Source of the DNA: SIG440 sp045587485
GTDB lineage: Bacteria > Bacillota > Clostridia > Monoglobales > Monoglobaceae
NCBI GenBank assembly: GCA_045587485.1
Contig: JAZNCI010000063.1
Location: forward strand, 1 to 19,380
Reading direction: 5' to 3'
DNA: 19,380 bases
The notes beneath the pieces were generated by a model. It did no database searches. It was not told the DNA's origin and saw nothing but the letters and a program-made list of their open reading frames with translations. Shown piece by piece: positions 1 through 7,218 of the stretch; the first letter of the stretch is position 1, and every line of letters starts with the position of its first letter. Both the position numbers and the translations under genes were made by a program.

Positions 1-17
1 TGCAATATTAAATAAAT

Positions 18-283
18 AAAAGTGGCTTTAGGCATCTTCACATAGGGATAAACCAACTTGAAACTTTGTATTTTGGCGCCGTACTGCGGGAAAAGCCTCG
101 ATAAGCCATACAGGATTATCTGCGTTTTTTACTTGTCCGGCATCCAAAATACTGTGTTTCAAGCAGTAAAACTGTTTGGATAAATAAAGTTAACCCTTGC
201 AACACCGAGTGTTGCAAGGGTTTCTGATTAATTTGAAATCCAAATTGATTTCTCCCTATGTGAAGACGCCTTTAGCCACTTTT
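18..283. repeat. Structured element with 35-bp terminal inverted repeats (MITE-like)
   Basis: The arms at 18-52 and 249-283 are inverted repeats matching at 31 of 35 positions by eye; shared blocks are AAAAGTGGCT and TCTTCACATAGGGA. The interior has no convincing ORF. It holds a long imperfect stem (57-64 with 156-163, 68-76 with 144-152, 78-81 with 138-141) and a perfect 14-bp hairpin at 192-222. The right arm ends next to the tcdA stop codon at 285-287. This size and shape fits a small non-autonomous mobile element. A truncated insertion sequence or a structured RNA with a long closing stem are alternatives. I see no clear target-site duplication. Confidence 0.55.
192..222. terminator. Perfect 14-bp hairpin, possible bidirectional terminator
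   Basis: AACCCTTGCAACAC at 192-205 and GTGTTGCAAGGGTT at 209-222 pair perfectly around a CGA triloop. Weak T-rich sequence follows on either strand. It could stop minus-strand transcripts leaving tcdA. It lies inside the inverted-repeat element, so it may instead be part of that element's fold. Confidence 0.45.
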
Positions 284-284
284 T

Positions 285-983
285 TTATCTTGAAATTAAA
301 TCCTTTACAACCTCGCTTGCAATTATAAGTCCTGCAACAGAGGGGACAAATGAGGTGCTGCCTGGCGTTCTTTTTCCGTCTTCCGAAGCCTTGGGTTTTA
401 TGGGAATTTCCTCGGAGTATACAACCTTAAGTGATTTGACATCCCTGAGTTTTAATTCTCGACGCATCACTCTTGCTAAAGGACAAACCGAGGTTTTATA
501 TATGTCTGTTATCTTGAACTGTGTGGGGTCAAGCTTGTTGCCTGTTCCCATTGAACTGATTATTGGTATTCCGCCTTTTTCTGCACGAACAGCAAGCTCA
601 ATTTTTGCACTTACCGTATCAATGGCATCAATCACATAGTCAAAGCTTTCAAGGGGAAAATCATCTGCATTTTCAGGCAGATAGAAAACCTGATTGACAG
701 TTACTTCGGCGCTTGGATTGATTGACAGAATACGGTTTTTCATTGCATCACATTTAGCCATACCAATAGTATCGACTGTTGCAATAATCTGGCGGTTGAG
801 GTTTGATTTTGCAACTGTGTCGTTGTCAAAAAGCGTAAATTCGCCAATTCCGCATCTTGCCAACGCCTCACAGACGTGGCCGCCAACGCCTCCAAGACCA
901 AAAACCGCAACGTGTGCGGTTTTCAGCTTGTCTATATTCTCTTTTCCCAAAAGCATTTCTGTTCTTGTAAATTGTTCAGACAT
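285..983 (-). CDS. tcdA: tRNA threonylcarbamoyladenosine dehydratase (TcdA/CsdL family)
   Basis: This 232-residue ThiF/E1-like protein is expected to use ATP to cyclise the t6A modification at position 37 of ANN-decoding tRNAs, giving ct6A in the cytoplasm. Visible features are the nucleotide-binding loop GLGGVGGHV (about residues 29-37), the acidic DND segment (53-55) followed by NLNRQ (61-65), DAIDTVSAK (119-127) with the lysine usual in this family, and the family-typical CPLARVMRR (167-175) and VPSVAGLIIASEVV near the C-terminus. The length is close to other short TcdA proteins. It starts 13 nt after the ECF S-component stop codon, so the two are probably co-transcribed. The C-terminal CPLARVMRR block separates it from MoeB, ThiF and HesA relatives. 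Confidence 0.9.
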   Translation of the reverse strand: MSEQFTRTEMLLGKENIDKLKTAHVAVFGLGGVGGHVCEALARCGIGEFTLFDNDTVAKSNLNRQIIATVDTIGMAKCDAMKNRILSINPSAEVTVNQVFYLPENADDFPLESFDYVIDAIDTVSAKIELAVRAEKGGIPIISSMGTGNKLDPTQFKITDIYKTSVCPLARVMRRELKLRDVKSLKVVYSEEIPIKPKASEDGKRTPGSTSFVPSVAGLIIASEVVKDLISR

Positions 984-996
984 ATTTTATTCCTTA

Positions 997-1557
997 TTAT
1001 TTTTTGATTTTTATTAATCTTATTATTACAGGTGTCAAAACAATGTTAAGCACCATTTCAATAAGAAAGTTGAAACTGAATATAGTTACAAGAAAGGCTG
1101 TAACATTTCCGTACCACTCAATCAGGGTAGGAATAAAAAATATTACGCAGCCAAGCAAAAATACACCTGTGTTTGCAATGGGGCTAATAATTGCTGCAAC
1201 GGCTGAGGCTACCGTCTGATTAGCTTTTTTAAGGAGCTTGAAAATCAGAGCAGGGAAAAAGCCGCAAGCAATACCTTTTGCAATAACGGTAACAAAGGTT
1301 CCTCCGGCGGTAACAGCCCAGAAGGGAGCTGCATCGCCCGTCAAAAGAACGGTTACACCAAATATCAATCCAAGCCATGCTCCCATTCCCATACCGCAGC
1401 TTACAGCACCGATTACGATAGGTGTAAGGGACAGTGTGATTGAGAAGGTTCCAAAGCGGATAGCCATACTGAGGTATTGAAGAACAATTACCAATGCAGT
1501 GAGTACCGCGCCAAGAACCAAGGTCTGGGTTGACAATTTTTTTGTTTGTGTTTTCAT
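997..1557 (-). CDS. ECF transporter S component, candidate pantothenate uptake
   Basis: This is a 186-residue integral membrane protein with about five or six hydrophobic segments, a short basic N-terminus (MKTQTKK) and a basic C-terminus (RLIKIKK). The size and pattern match substrate-binding S components of energy-coupling factor vitamin transporters, which work with a shared EcfT/EcfA1A2 module not encoded here. The start follows AAGGAGG at a normal distance. Its gene lies 92 nt after coaX, a pantothenate kinase gene. By that context the substrate may be pantothenate, which is inference from position only. I see no riboswitch in the 92-nt gap. Confidence 0.75.
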   Translation of the reverse strand: MKTQTKKLSTQTLVLGAVLTALVIVLQYLSMAIRFGTFSITLSLTPIVIGAVSCGMGMGAWLGLIFGVTVLLTGDAAPFWAVTAGGTFVTVIAKGIACGFFPALIFKLLKKANQTVASAVAAIISPIANTGVFLLGCVIFFIPTLIEWYGNVTAFLVTIFSFNFLIEMVLNIVLTPVIIRLIKIKK

Positions 1558-1613
1558 AAAAATTCCTCCTTGCTGTCGTTCACAAAATTGCGATACAACG
1601 CATAAATTTTTTT

Positions 1614-1642
1614 ATATTAACTCCGCAGAGCAATATACACAA
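1614..1642 (-). promoter_or_regulatory. Weak candidate promoter for the ECF S-component gene
   Basis: On the minus strand TTGTGT (1637-1642) and TAATAT (1614-1619) are 17 nt apart, upstream of the S-component start at 1557. The -35 is poor, so the gene may simply be read through from coaX. Confidence 0.3.
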
Positions 1643-1649
1643 ATAAATA

Positions 1650-2414
1650 TTAATTATTTTTCTTATATAAAATGTTAAGCCCTTTAAGAAGCAGGTTTTC
1701 ATCAAGAGTAATCTGATGTGTACAGTGGGGGATAATGGTGGATGCAAGACCGCCTGTTGCGTAAACGGGGAGTTTTGCGCCCATTTCCTTGTTGAAACGG
1801 TCAATCATACCGTCTATAAGGCAGGCGTTGCCAAAAACTACACCTGACTTCATACAGTCAACAGTGTTCTTTCCAATGACAGATTTTGGAGCTTCCAGAC
1901 CTATTTGTGGGAGCTGTGCAGTTCCGCTTGAAAGAGCTTTTAACCCCATACCAACACCGGGAGCAATTGAAACACCGATAAATGCACCGTCTTTATCGAT
2001 AACCATAATTTTTGTTGCAGTCCCCATATCAATAACAAGGGATGGACTGCCATATATATGATGTGCGGCAACGCAGGCAGAGATCAAGTCTGCACCAACG
2101 CTGGCGGGGTTATCACAGTGAATTTTTATACCGGTTTTTATTCCGGGGCCAACCATAACGGGGTCAACGCCGTATACAAATTTAATTGCTTTTTTCATTA
2201 CTGAGTTGAGAGGAGGAACAACTGACGAAATTATAGCCCCTTCAATAACAGATTTATCTACATTGTGAATTGCAAGAATGCTGCGTATTTTTGTGGCATA
2301 TTCGTCTTCGGTTTTGTTTGCGTTTGTTGCAATGCGTGCAACAAAGTTCAGCTTATCGCCGACAAATCCGCCAAGAACTATATTTGTGTTGCCTATATCT
2401 ATTGTAAGTACCAT
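1650..2414 (-). CDS. coaX: Type III pantothenate kinase
   Basis: CoaX phosphorylates pantothenate to 4'-phosphopantothenate, the first step of coenzyme A synthesis. The 254-residue protein belongs to the ASKHA fold. The phosphate loop TIDIGNTN is at residues 4-11 with the expected aspartate D6. The GADL segment at 107-110 carries D109. The second phosphate motif IDMGTATK is at 128-135 with D129. Length is normal for the type III family, which uses no P-loop and is not feedback inhibited in characterised members. GGAG sits just upstream of the ATG. The next gene downstream encodes a likely vitamin-uptake S component. The 277-nt region upstream contains a structured repeat and the glnQ terminator, so coaX starts its own transcription unit. 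Confidence 0.95.
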   Translation of the reverse strand: MVLTIDIGNTNIVLGGFVGDKLNFVARIATNANKTEDEYATKIRSILAIHNVDKSVIEGAIISSVVPPLNSVMKKAIKFVYGVDPVMVGPGIKTGIKIHCDNPASVGADLISACVAAHHIYGSPSLVIDMGTATKIMVIDKDGAFIGVSIAPGVGMGLKALSSGTAQLPQIGLEAPKSVIGKNTVDCMKSGVVFGNACLIDGMIDRFNKEMGAKLPVYATGGLASTIIPHCTHQITLDENLLLKGLNILYKKNN

Positions 2415-2457
2415 AAAATCTCCATTCCGCCGCCGTACGTCGGCACAAATAGTAATT

Positions 2458-2486
2458 TAATTAAGCTTCTCTTATCCGTATGGCAA
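2458..2486 (-). promoter_or_regulatory. Weak candidate promoter for coaX
   Basis: On the minus strand TTGCCA (2481-2486) and TAATTA (2458-2463) are separated by 17 nt, 44 nt before the coaX start. The -10 is a poor match. The -35 lies in the loop of the repeat-associated hairpin at 2468-2500. Confidence 0.28.
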
Positions 2487-2601
2487 GGAATGATAAGAGA
2501 TTTTTACGCCCATATGCGTTTCTGAGCGAAAGCGAAGAAAATTTCGCATGGGCAATTAAATCCGCCAGAGGCATTGACGGGAAAGGAACTTTCACGTTAA
2601 T
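2468..2601. repeat. Structured intergenic repeat, copy A
   Basis: Three hairpins in a row. First, TCTCTTATC (2468-2476) pairs with GATAAGAGA (2492-2500). Second, a bulged stem: GCCC (2508-2511), unpaired AT (2512-2513) and ATGCG (2514-2518) pair with CGCAT (2545-2549) and GGGC (2550-2553). It is capped by TTTCT/AGAAA, tandem G-A mismatches, a GC pair set and a GAAA tetraloop. Third, ATTGACG-G-GAAAG (2573-2585) pairs with CTTTC-A-CGTTAAT (2589-2601) with one mismatch and one wobble. The linker AATTAAATCCGCC-AGAGGC recurs in copy C, and the bulged stem recurs in copies B and C. Confidence 0.6.
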
Positions 2602-2651
2602 CCCCTCTCTTTTTTCAAAATAAGTATAACACCAAAGTGAAAAAAAATCAA

Positions 2652-2687
2652 TAGAAAAAGAAAAAAGACCGATATTCATCGGTCTTT
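2652..2687 (-). terminator. Intrinsic terminator after the amino-acid ABC transporter operon
   Basis: AAAGACCGAT (2664-2673) and ATCGGTCTTT (2678-2687) form a perfect 10-bp stem with loop ATTC. On the minus strand it is followed by a T-rich run. It begins 4 nt after the glnQ stop codon. Confidence 0.9.
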
Positions 2688-2691
2688 AATT

Positions 2692-3435
2692 TTACAGGAT
2701 ACTGTGAAGGAACTGTTGAGTTCTTGAATCCTGAGGATTTGTGAATATTTCGTCTGGTGTTCCTTCTTCAACAATTTTACCGTCACTCATAAAGATTACA
2801 CGGTCTGCAACCTCGCGGGCAAAGCCCATTTCGTGAGTTACCACAACCATTGTCATACCCATCAGTGCAAGCTCTTTCATAACATCAAGAACCTCGCCAA
2901 CCATTTCGGGGTCAAGGGCGGAGGTGGGCTCGTCAAAGAGCATAACGTCGGGATTCATCATAAGGGCTCTGACAATTGCAACTCTTTGCTTTTGTCCGCC
3001 CGAGAGCTGCGCAGGATATGCGTCAGCGCGGTCGGCAAGTCCAACACGGTTTAAAAGAGTCATTGCCTTTTCCTCGGCTGTATTTTTATCCGTTTTAAGC
3101 AACTTTATGGGGGCAATAGTTAAATTCTTAAGAACAGTCATATGTGGAAATAGGTTAAACTGCTGAAAAACCATACCCATCTTTTGCCTGTGAAGATTTA
3201 TGTTGGTTTTAGGGTCAGTAATGTCGGTGCCCTCAAAAATTATGGTTCCGGAAGTAGGATGTTCAAGCAGATTAAGCGAACGAAGGTATGTAGATTTTCC
3301 AGAGCCTGACGGACCGATGATTACAACCACTTCACCTTTTGTAATTCCTGCCGTAACACCATCTAAGGCCTTGATTTTGCCGTTGTTATAATACTTACAA
3401 AGGTCGGTTGTTGAAATAAGGAAATTATCTTTCAT
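2692..3435 (-). CDS. glnQ: Polar amino-acid ABC transporter, ATP-binding protein
   Basis: This cytoplasmic ATPase powers import of a polar amino acid with the permease and binding protein encoded just upstream. The 247-residue sequence has Walker A GPSGSGKST (41-49), a Q-loop region (GMVFQQFNLFPHM), signature LSGGQKQR, Walker B VMLFDEPTSALD and the switch histidine in VVTHEMGFA. Length is typical of GlnQ/ArtP/HisP subunits (about 240). Its start overlaps the permease stop by 11 nt and follows AAAGGAGG, which suggests coupled translation. The symbol follows the closest family label. The amino acid carried (glutamine, arginine, cystine or another) cannot be read from the ATPase. Confidence 0.93.
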   Translation of the reverse strand: MKDNFLISTTDLCKYYNNGKIKALDGVTAGITKGEVVVIIGPSGSGKSTYLRSLNLLEHPTSGTIIFEGTDITDPKTNINLHRQKMGMVFQQFNLFPHMTVLKNLTIAPIKLLKTDKNTAEEKAMTLLNRVGLADRADAYPAQLSGGQKQRVAIVRALMMNPDVMLFDEPTSALDPEMVGEVLDVMKELALMGMTMVVVTHEMGFAREVADRVIFMSDGKIVEEGTPDEIFTNPQDSRTQQFLHSIL

Positions 3436-4120
3436 TTATTCTCAACCTCCTTTCAAACATACTAAGGAGTTTAGTAAGACCTACAACCATAACAAGATAA
3501 ACAACAGCTACAAGTAAAATGGGGTTGATTTGGTCATAGGTTGTGTTTTTAATCTGGTTACCTGCTTTCGTAAGTTCAACAACTGCAACATAACCGGCAA
3601 CCGACGTTTCCTTGAGCAGAGCTATCATTTCGTTTCCTATGGCGGGAAGAATGTTTTTGAAAGCCTGAGGAAGAATGATGAGCCACATAGTCTGAACTTT
3701 TGAAAAACCAAGTGAACGACCGGCCTCGGTCTGCCCTGAATCAATTGCCATAATACCTGAACGGATAACCTCGGCAACATATGCGCCGGAGTTTACGCCA
3801 AAGGTTATGATTGCAACCCATGTTCCGTCTTTGGAATTTACAAAGATGATAAAGAAGGAAATAAGAAGCTGAACAACCACAGGAGTTCCACGGATAACAG
3901 TCAGATACAAATTGCACAGCATATCAAAGATTTTAAGCTTTTTGTTGCGGTCAGCAAAAACCTTGATAATGGCAACTATTGTTCCTATAACTATACCGAT
4001 TAAAAGAGCGCCCACAGTTATAAGTATTGTCTTGCTAAACCCCTCAATCAATGTTTTATAGCGCTCGGCAACAATAAATGTGTTATATAATGTATTAAGC
4101 CATTTTGAAAGCCAATCCAT
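3425..4120 (-). CDS. glnP: Polar amino-acid ABC transporter, permease
   Basis: This 231-residue inner-membrane protein belongs to the HisM/GlnP permease family, normally with five transmembrane segments per subunit and acting as a homodimer. The ATPase-contact EAA-like loop is visible as the segment EAGRSLGFSKVQTMWLII followed by LPQAFKNILPAIGNE. The N-terminal TM region (KTILITVGALLIGIVIGTIV) and RGTPVVVQLL are typical of the family. The gene overlaps glnQ by 11 nt and lies 70 nt after the binding-protein gene, with a strong hairpin in that gap. Substrate unassigned; the gene symbol is a family label. Confidence 0.92.
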   Translation of the reverse strand: MDWLSKWLNTLYNTFIVAERYKTLIEGFSKTILITVGALLIGIVIGTIVAIIKVFADRNKKLKIFDMLCNLYLTVIRGTPVVVQLLISFFIIFVNSKDGTWVAIITFGVNSGAYVAEVIRSGIMAIDSGQTEAGRSLGFSKVQTMWLIILPQAFKNILPAIGNEMIALLKETSVAGYVAVVELTKAGNQIKNTTYDQINPILLVAVVYLVMVVGLTKLLSMFERRLRINER

Positions 4121-4140
4121 AGTAAAAACCTTTCTCTACG

Positions 4141-4171
4141 AAAAAAGCGGCGACATATATCGCCGCTTTTT
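4141..4171 (-). terminator. Intrinsic terminator/attenuator between binding-protein and permease genes
   Basis: AAAAAGCGGCGA (4142-4153) pairs with TCGCCGCTTTTT (4160-4171) around a 6-nt loop. The perfect 12-bp stem ends in a T run on the minus strand. It lies in the middle of an operon, so it probably lets only part of the transcripts continue into the permease and ATPase genes. Confidence 0.85.
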
Positions 4172-4190
4172 AAAGTTGATATGTATTATA

Positions 4191-4934
4191 TTATTCAGCG
4201 TCGTAAGGAAGTTCGTATTTCTCAAAGATTTCAGCAAGCTTGCCTTCTGCCTTAAGTTCTGCAAGAGCCTTGTTGATTTCGCCGATAAGCTCGTCATTGC
4301 CAAGCTTTGTTACGATAGCATAGGCTTCTTCTGTAAGAGCTTCTTCAAGGACAACTGTCTTGCCTTCCTGCTTGGCAGAGAGTGCTCTTGCAACTGCATC
4401 GTCAATTACAACAGCGTCAACCTTTCCTGAAACAAGAGCTGTGATTGCTTCTGCGCCTGTCTTGAATGACTGTACGCTGTATCCGTTGTCAAGGAGATAC
4501 TGTTCGCCCGTTGTACCTTCCTGACAAGAAACTGTCTTGCCGGTGAGGTCAGCAGCTACCTTTATAGCACTGTCAGCAGTAACAATGATTGCCTGAGATG
4601 CTGTGTAATAGTCATCTGTAAAGCCCATATTCTGTCTTCTTTCGTCGGTAGCTGTAACACCTGCGATTGCTACATCATATTTACCGGTAGCAGCGCCTGT
4701 GAGAGCAGCATCAAAGTCGATGTTTGTGATTTCAAGTGTTCTGCCAAGCTTTTCGGCAATTGCTTTTGCAATATCAACGTCAGCACCAACAATTTCTTCG
4801 CCTTCAAGGTATTCAAAGGGAGGAAATTCAGCGTTTGTAGCCATTGTAAGTGTGTTTTTGTCTTTTGCTCCGCAACCTGCAAGGCAACAAACAGCCAGCA
4901 TAAGAGCAAGTGTTAATGCAATAATTTTTTTCAT
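4191..4934 (-). CDS. Polar amino-acid ABC transporter, substrate-binding lipoprotein
   Basis: This is the extracellular solute-binding protein (SBP family 3) that delivers an amino acid to the GlnP/GlnQ-type permease encoded next. The 247-residue precursor has a lipoprotein signal: MKK, a hydrophobic run and lipobox LAGC with the lipid-modified cysteine at C21. The mature part starts with NTLTMATNAEFPPFEY and GADVDIAKAIAEKLG, the usual first-lobe motifs. The segment AGVTATDERRQNMGFTDDYY is also characteristic, and EEAYAIVTKLGNDELIGEINKAL forms the C-terminal part. The gene has its own promoter and a CCTCC-complement ribosome site. It is followed by a terminator-like hairpin, which fits the usual excess of binding protein over permease. 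Amino-acid specificity unknown. Confidence 0.93.
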   Translation of the reverse strand: MKKIIALTLALMLAVCCLAGCGAKDKNTLTMATNAEFPPFEYLEGEEIVGADVDIAKAIAEKLGRTLEITNIDFDAALTGAATGKYDVAIAGVTATDERRQNMGFTDDYYTASQAIIVTADSAIKVAADLTGKTVSCQEGTTGEQYLLDNGYSVQSFKTGAEAITALVSGKVDAVVIDDAVARALSAKQEGKTVVLEEALTEEAYAIVTKLGNDELIGEINKALAELKAEGKLAEIFEKYELPYDAE

Positions 4935-4972
4935 AATAAAATCCTCCTAAAAGATTTAAATTGATATTATCC

Positions 4973-5001
4973 ATTTTAAAGTAAAAGGGGATATTTGTCA
5001 A
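4973..5001 (-). promoter_or_regulatory. Sigma-A-type promoter for the amino-acid ABC operon
   Basis: On the minus strand TTGACA (4996-5001, perfect -35) and TAAAAT (4973-4978) are separated by exactly 17 nt, about 40 nt before the binding-protein start codon. Confidence 0.85.
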
Positions 5002-5008
5002 GTCTTTT

Positions 5009-5048
5009 TGATAAAAACAAAACAACCGCAGAAAAATCTCTGCGGTTG
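5009..5048 (-). terminator. Intrinsic terminator of groESL
   Basis: CAACCGCAGA (5023-5032) pairs with TCTGCGGTTG (5039-5048) in a perfect 10-bp stem with a 6-nt loop. On the minus strand the tail is T-rich (TTTTGTTTTTAT). It begins 26 nt after the groEL stop codon. Confidence 0.9.
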
Positions 5049-5074
5049 CGTTGTAACTTTGTAAAAGAGGAGGA

Positions 5075-6718
5075 TTAATACATTCCGCCCATACCTGCAC
5101 CTGCGCCTGCCATAGCTGCAGCTTCAGCAGCAGCTGCCTGAGGGTCGGGCTTGTTTGCAACAAGGCTTTCTGTTGTGAGAACCATTGATGCAACCGATGC
5201 GGCGTTCTGGAGTGCTGAACGCGTAACCTTTGTGGGGTCAACAATACCATTCTTCAGCATATCCATATATTCTTCGGTAAGTGCGTTGTAGCCGATGCCA
5301 ACCTCGCTTGCTTTAATTGCGTTAACGATAACACTGCCTTCAACACCTGCATTGAATGCAATCTGACGAACAGGTTCTTCAAGAGCACGGAGAACTGTCT
5401 TTGCACCAACCTTTTCGTCGCCTTCAAGTGAGTTCATATGAGCCTCAACTGCGGGCATTGCGTTGATAAATGCTGTACCGCCGCCGGCAACGATACCTTC
5501 TTCAACGGCAGCTCTTGTTGCAGCGAGAGCATCTTCAATTCTTAGTTTCTTTTCTTTCATTTCAACTTCTGTTGCGGCACCAACCTTGATTACTGCAACA
5601 CCGCCCGACATCTTAGCAAGTCTTTCCTGAAGCTTTTCTCTGTCAAAATCTGATGTTGTATCTTCAATCTGGTTTTTAATCTGTGTAACACGAGCTTTGA
5701 TTGCATCGGGGTTGCCTGCACCATCAACAATGATAGTGTTTTCCTTCTGTACCTTAACCTGACGCGCACGGCCAAGCTGGTCGATTGTTGTTTCCTTAAT
5801 GTCAAGACCAAGCTCTTCTGAAATAACTGTACCGCCTGTAAGGGTTGCGATATCTTCAAGCATAGCCTTTCTTCTGTCACCAAAGCCCGGAGCCTTAACA
5901 CAAACACAGGTGAATGTGCCGCGGAGTTTGTTTACGATAAGGGTTGAAAGTGCTTCGCCCTCAATATCCTCTGCAACGATAACAAGCTTTTTACCCTGCT
6001 GAACAATCTGTTCAAGAAGGGGGAGGATATCCTGAATGGTTGTAATCTTCTTGTCTGTGAGAAGGATATACGCATCGTCAATAACTGCTTCCATCTTTTC
6101 TGTATCAGTAACCATATAAGGTGTGATATATCCACGGTCAAACTGCATACCTTCAACAACCTCTGAATATGTTTCAGCAGTTTTTGATTCTTCAACAGTG
6201 ATAACGCCGTCGCTTGTAACCTTTTCCATAGCATCTGCAATAAGCTCGCCAATAGTGTCGTCAGCAGCAGAAACAGCAGCGACTCTTGCAATATCGTCAC
6301 GGCCGTTTATTTTTTTGCTGTTTTTAACAACTTCTGCAACTGCAACCTCAACGGCTGATGCAATACCGCGTCTTACAATCATGGGGTTTGCACCTGCGGT
6401 AACATTTTTAAGACCTTCACGAACAAGTGCCTGAGCAAGAAGTGTTGCGGTTGTTGTACCGTCACCTGCGATATCGTTTGTCTTTGATGCAACTTCTTTT
6501 ACAAGCTGAGCACCCATATTTTCAAAGGGACATTCAAGCTCAATTTCCTTTGCAATGGTAACACCATCATTTGTGATAAGGGGTGCACCGAATTTCTTTT
6601 CGAGAACAACGTTTCTGCCCTTAGGACCAAGTGTAACCTTTACTGTATTTGCAAGTTGGTTAACGCCCTTTTCAAGAGCGTGTCTTGCTTCCTCGCCAAA
6701 TAAAATCTGTTTAGCCAT
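5075..6718 (-). CDS. groEL: Chaperonin GroEL (Hsp60)
   Basis: GroEL forms the double seven-membered ring that folds client proteins in an ATP- and GroES-dependent cycle in the cytoplasm. The 547-residue length is standard. The N-terminus (MAKQILFGEEARHALEKG), TLGPKGRNVVLEKKFG (about 29-44), the ATP site NDIAGDGTTTATLLAQ (81-96, with D86 in the GDGTTT motif) and the apical-domain signature AVIKVGAATEVEMKEKK are all conserved. The C-terminus ends in a Gly/Met-rich tail (GAGAGMGGMY). It starts 20 nt after groES with AGGAGG upstream. It is the second gene of a CIRCE-controlled operon and is followed by a strong terminator. Confidence 0.99.
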   Translation of the reverse strand: MAKQILFGEEARHALEKGVNQLANTVKVTLGPKGRNVVLEKKFGAPLITNDGVTIAKEIELECPFENMGAQLVKEVASKTNDIAGDGTTTATLLAQALVREGLKNVTAGANPMIVRRGIASAVEVAVAEVVKNSKKINGRDDIARVAAVSAADDTIGELIADAMEKVTSDGVITVEESKTAETYSEVVEGMQFDRGYITPYMVTDTEKMEAVIDDAYILLTDKKITTIQDILPLLEQIVQQGKKLVIVAEDIEGEALSTLIVNKLRGTFTCVCVKAPGFGDRRKAMLEDIATLTGGTVISEELGLDIKETTIDQLGRARQVKVQKENTIIVDGAGNPDAIKARVTQIKNQIEDTTSDFDREKLQERLAKMSGGVAVIKVGAATEVEMKEKKLRIEDALAATRAAVEEGIVAGGGTAFINAMPAVEAHMNSLEGDEKVGAKTVLRALEEPVRQIAFNAGVEGSVIVNAIKASEVGIGYNALTEEYMDMLKNGIVDPTKVTRSALQNAASVASMVLTTESLVANKPDPQAAAAEAAAMAGAGAGMGGMY

Positions 6719-6738
6719 TATGTTTATACCTCCTGAAA

Positions 6739-7023
6739 TTAGTCAATTATTGCCAGAACGTCACTTTGACGGAGAATGGTGTATTCTGTGCCGTCAAGCT
6801 TAACTTCTGTACCTGCATACTTGCTGATTAAAACTTTGTCGCCCACTTTGAGCTCCATTTTAATTTCCTTGCCGTCAACAACACCGCCGGGGCCTACAGC
6901 AACGATTTCTGCAATTTCAGGCTTTTCCTTTGCGGAGCCTGCCAGAATAATGCCGCTTTTGGTTGTTTCCTCGGCTTCTGCCATTTTAATAACAACTCTG
7001 TCTGCCAATGGTTTAATGTTCAT
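6739..7023 (-). CDS. groES: Co-chaperonin GroES (Hsp10)
   Basis: GroES caps the GroEL ring as a heptamer and closes the folding chamber. The 94-residue protein begins MNIKPLADRVVIKMAE and has the GroEL-contacting mobile loop (EETTKSGIILAGSAKEKPE, about residues 18-36) with its hydrophobic GIIL tripeptide region. The roof and barrel motifs VVAVGPG-like and VGDKVLISKYAGTEV follow, and it ends in DVLAIID. Length is standard. The start is preceded by AAGGAGG. It is the first gene of groESL. Its leader is unusually long, about 220 nt from the promoter, because a structured repeat lies between the CIRCE operator and the start codon. Confidence 0.98.
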   Translation of the reverse strand: MNIKPLADRVVIKMAEAEETTKSGIILAGSAKEKPEIAEIVAVGPGGVVDGKEIKMELKVGDKVLISKYAGTEVKLDGTEYTILRQSDVLAIID

Positions 7024-7053
7024 TTGAAATGCCTCCTTATGTTAAATGAAAAG

Positions 7054-7160
7054 AACAAAGCGGCTTCGCCGCTCGCTGCAAGCGACGGTCGGAGCAATAA
7101 CGCTTTGTTTGCCTATGTGCGTTTCCGTCATTGACGGAAAAATTCGCACAGGCATTAAAT
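7054..7160. repeat. Structured intergenic repeat, copy B, in the groES leader
   Basis: Two adjacent stems. AACAAAGCG (7054-7062) pairs with CGCTTTGTT (7101-7109) and encloses a hairpin TCGCT-GCA-AGCGA (7073-7085). Next to it GCCT (7111-7114), unpaired AT (7115-7116) and GTGCG (7117-7121) pair with CGCAC (7145-7149) and AGGC (7150-7153), capped by the perfect TTTCCGTC/GACGGAAA hairpin (7122-7140). The ATTAAAT that follows matches the linker in copies A and C. On the groES transcript the first-named stem is followed by TCTTTTC, so it could act as a weak terminator or leader structure. Confidence 0.6.
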
Positions 7161-7218
7161 TTATTTTTTGTGTAATAGGAAATTGTGTGATTTCCTATTA
7201 TATAAAAACTTTGTTGTG

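Noticed and set aside
1558..1649. Possible riboswitch before the ECF S component
   Set aside because: The 92-nt AT-rich gap is short and shows no motif of a known vitamin riboswitch.
2461..2679. 72-codon minus-strand ORF between coaX and glnQ
   Set aside because: It runs across the structured repeat and the glnQ terminator, has no ribosome site or family resemblance, and its N-terminal part comes from the terminator A/T tracts.
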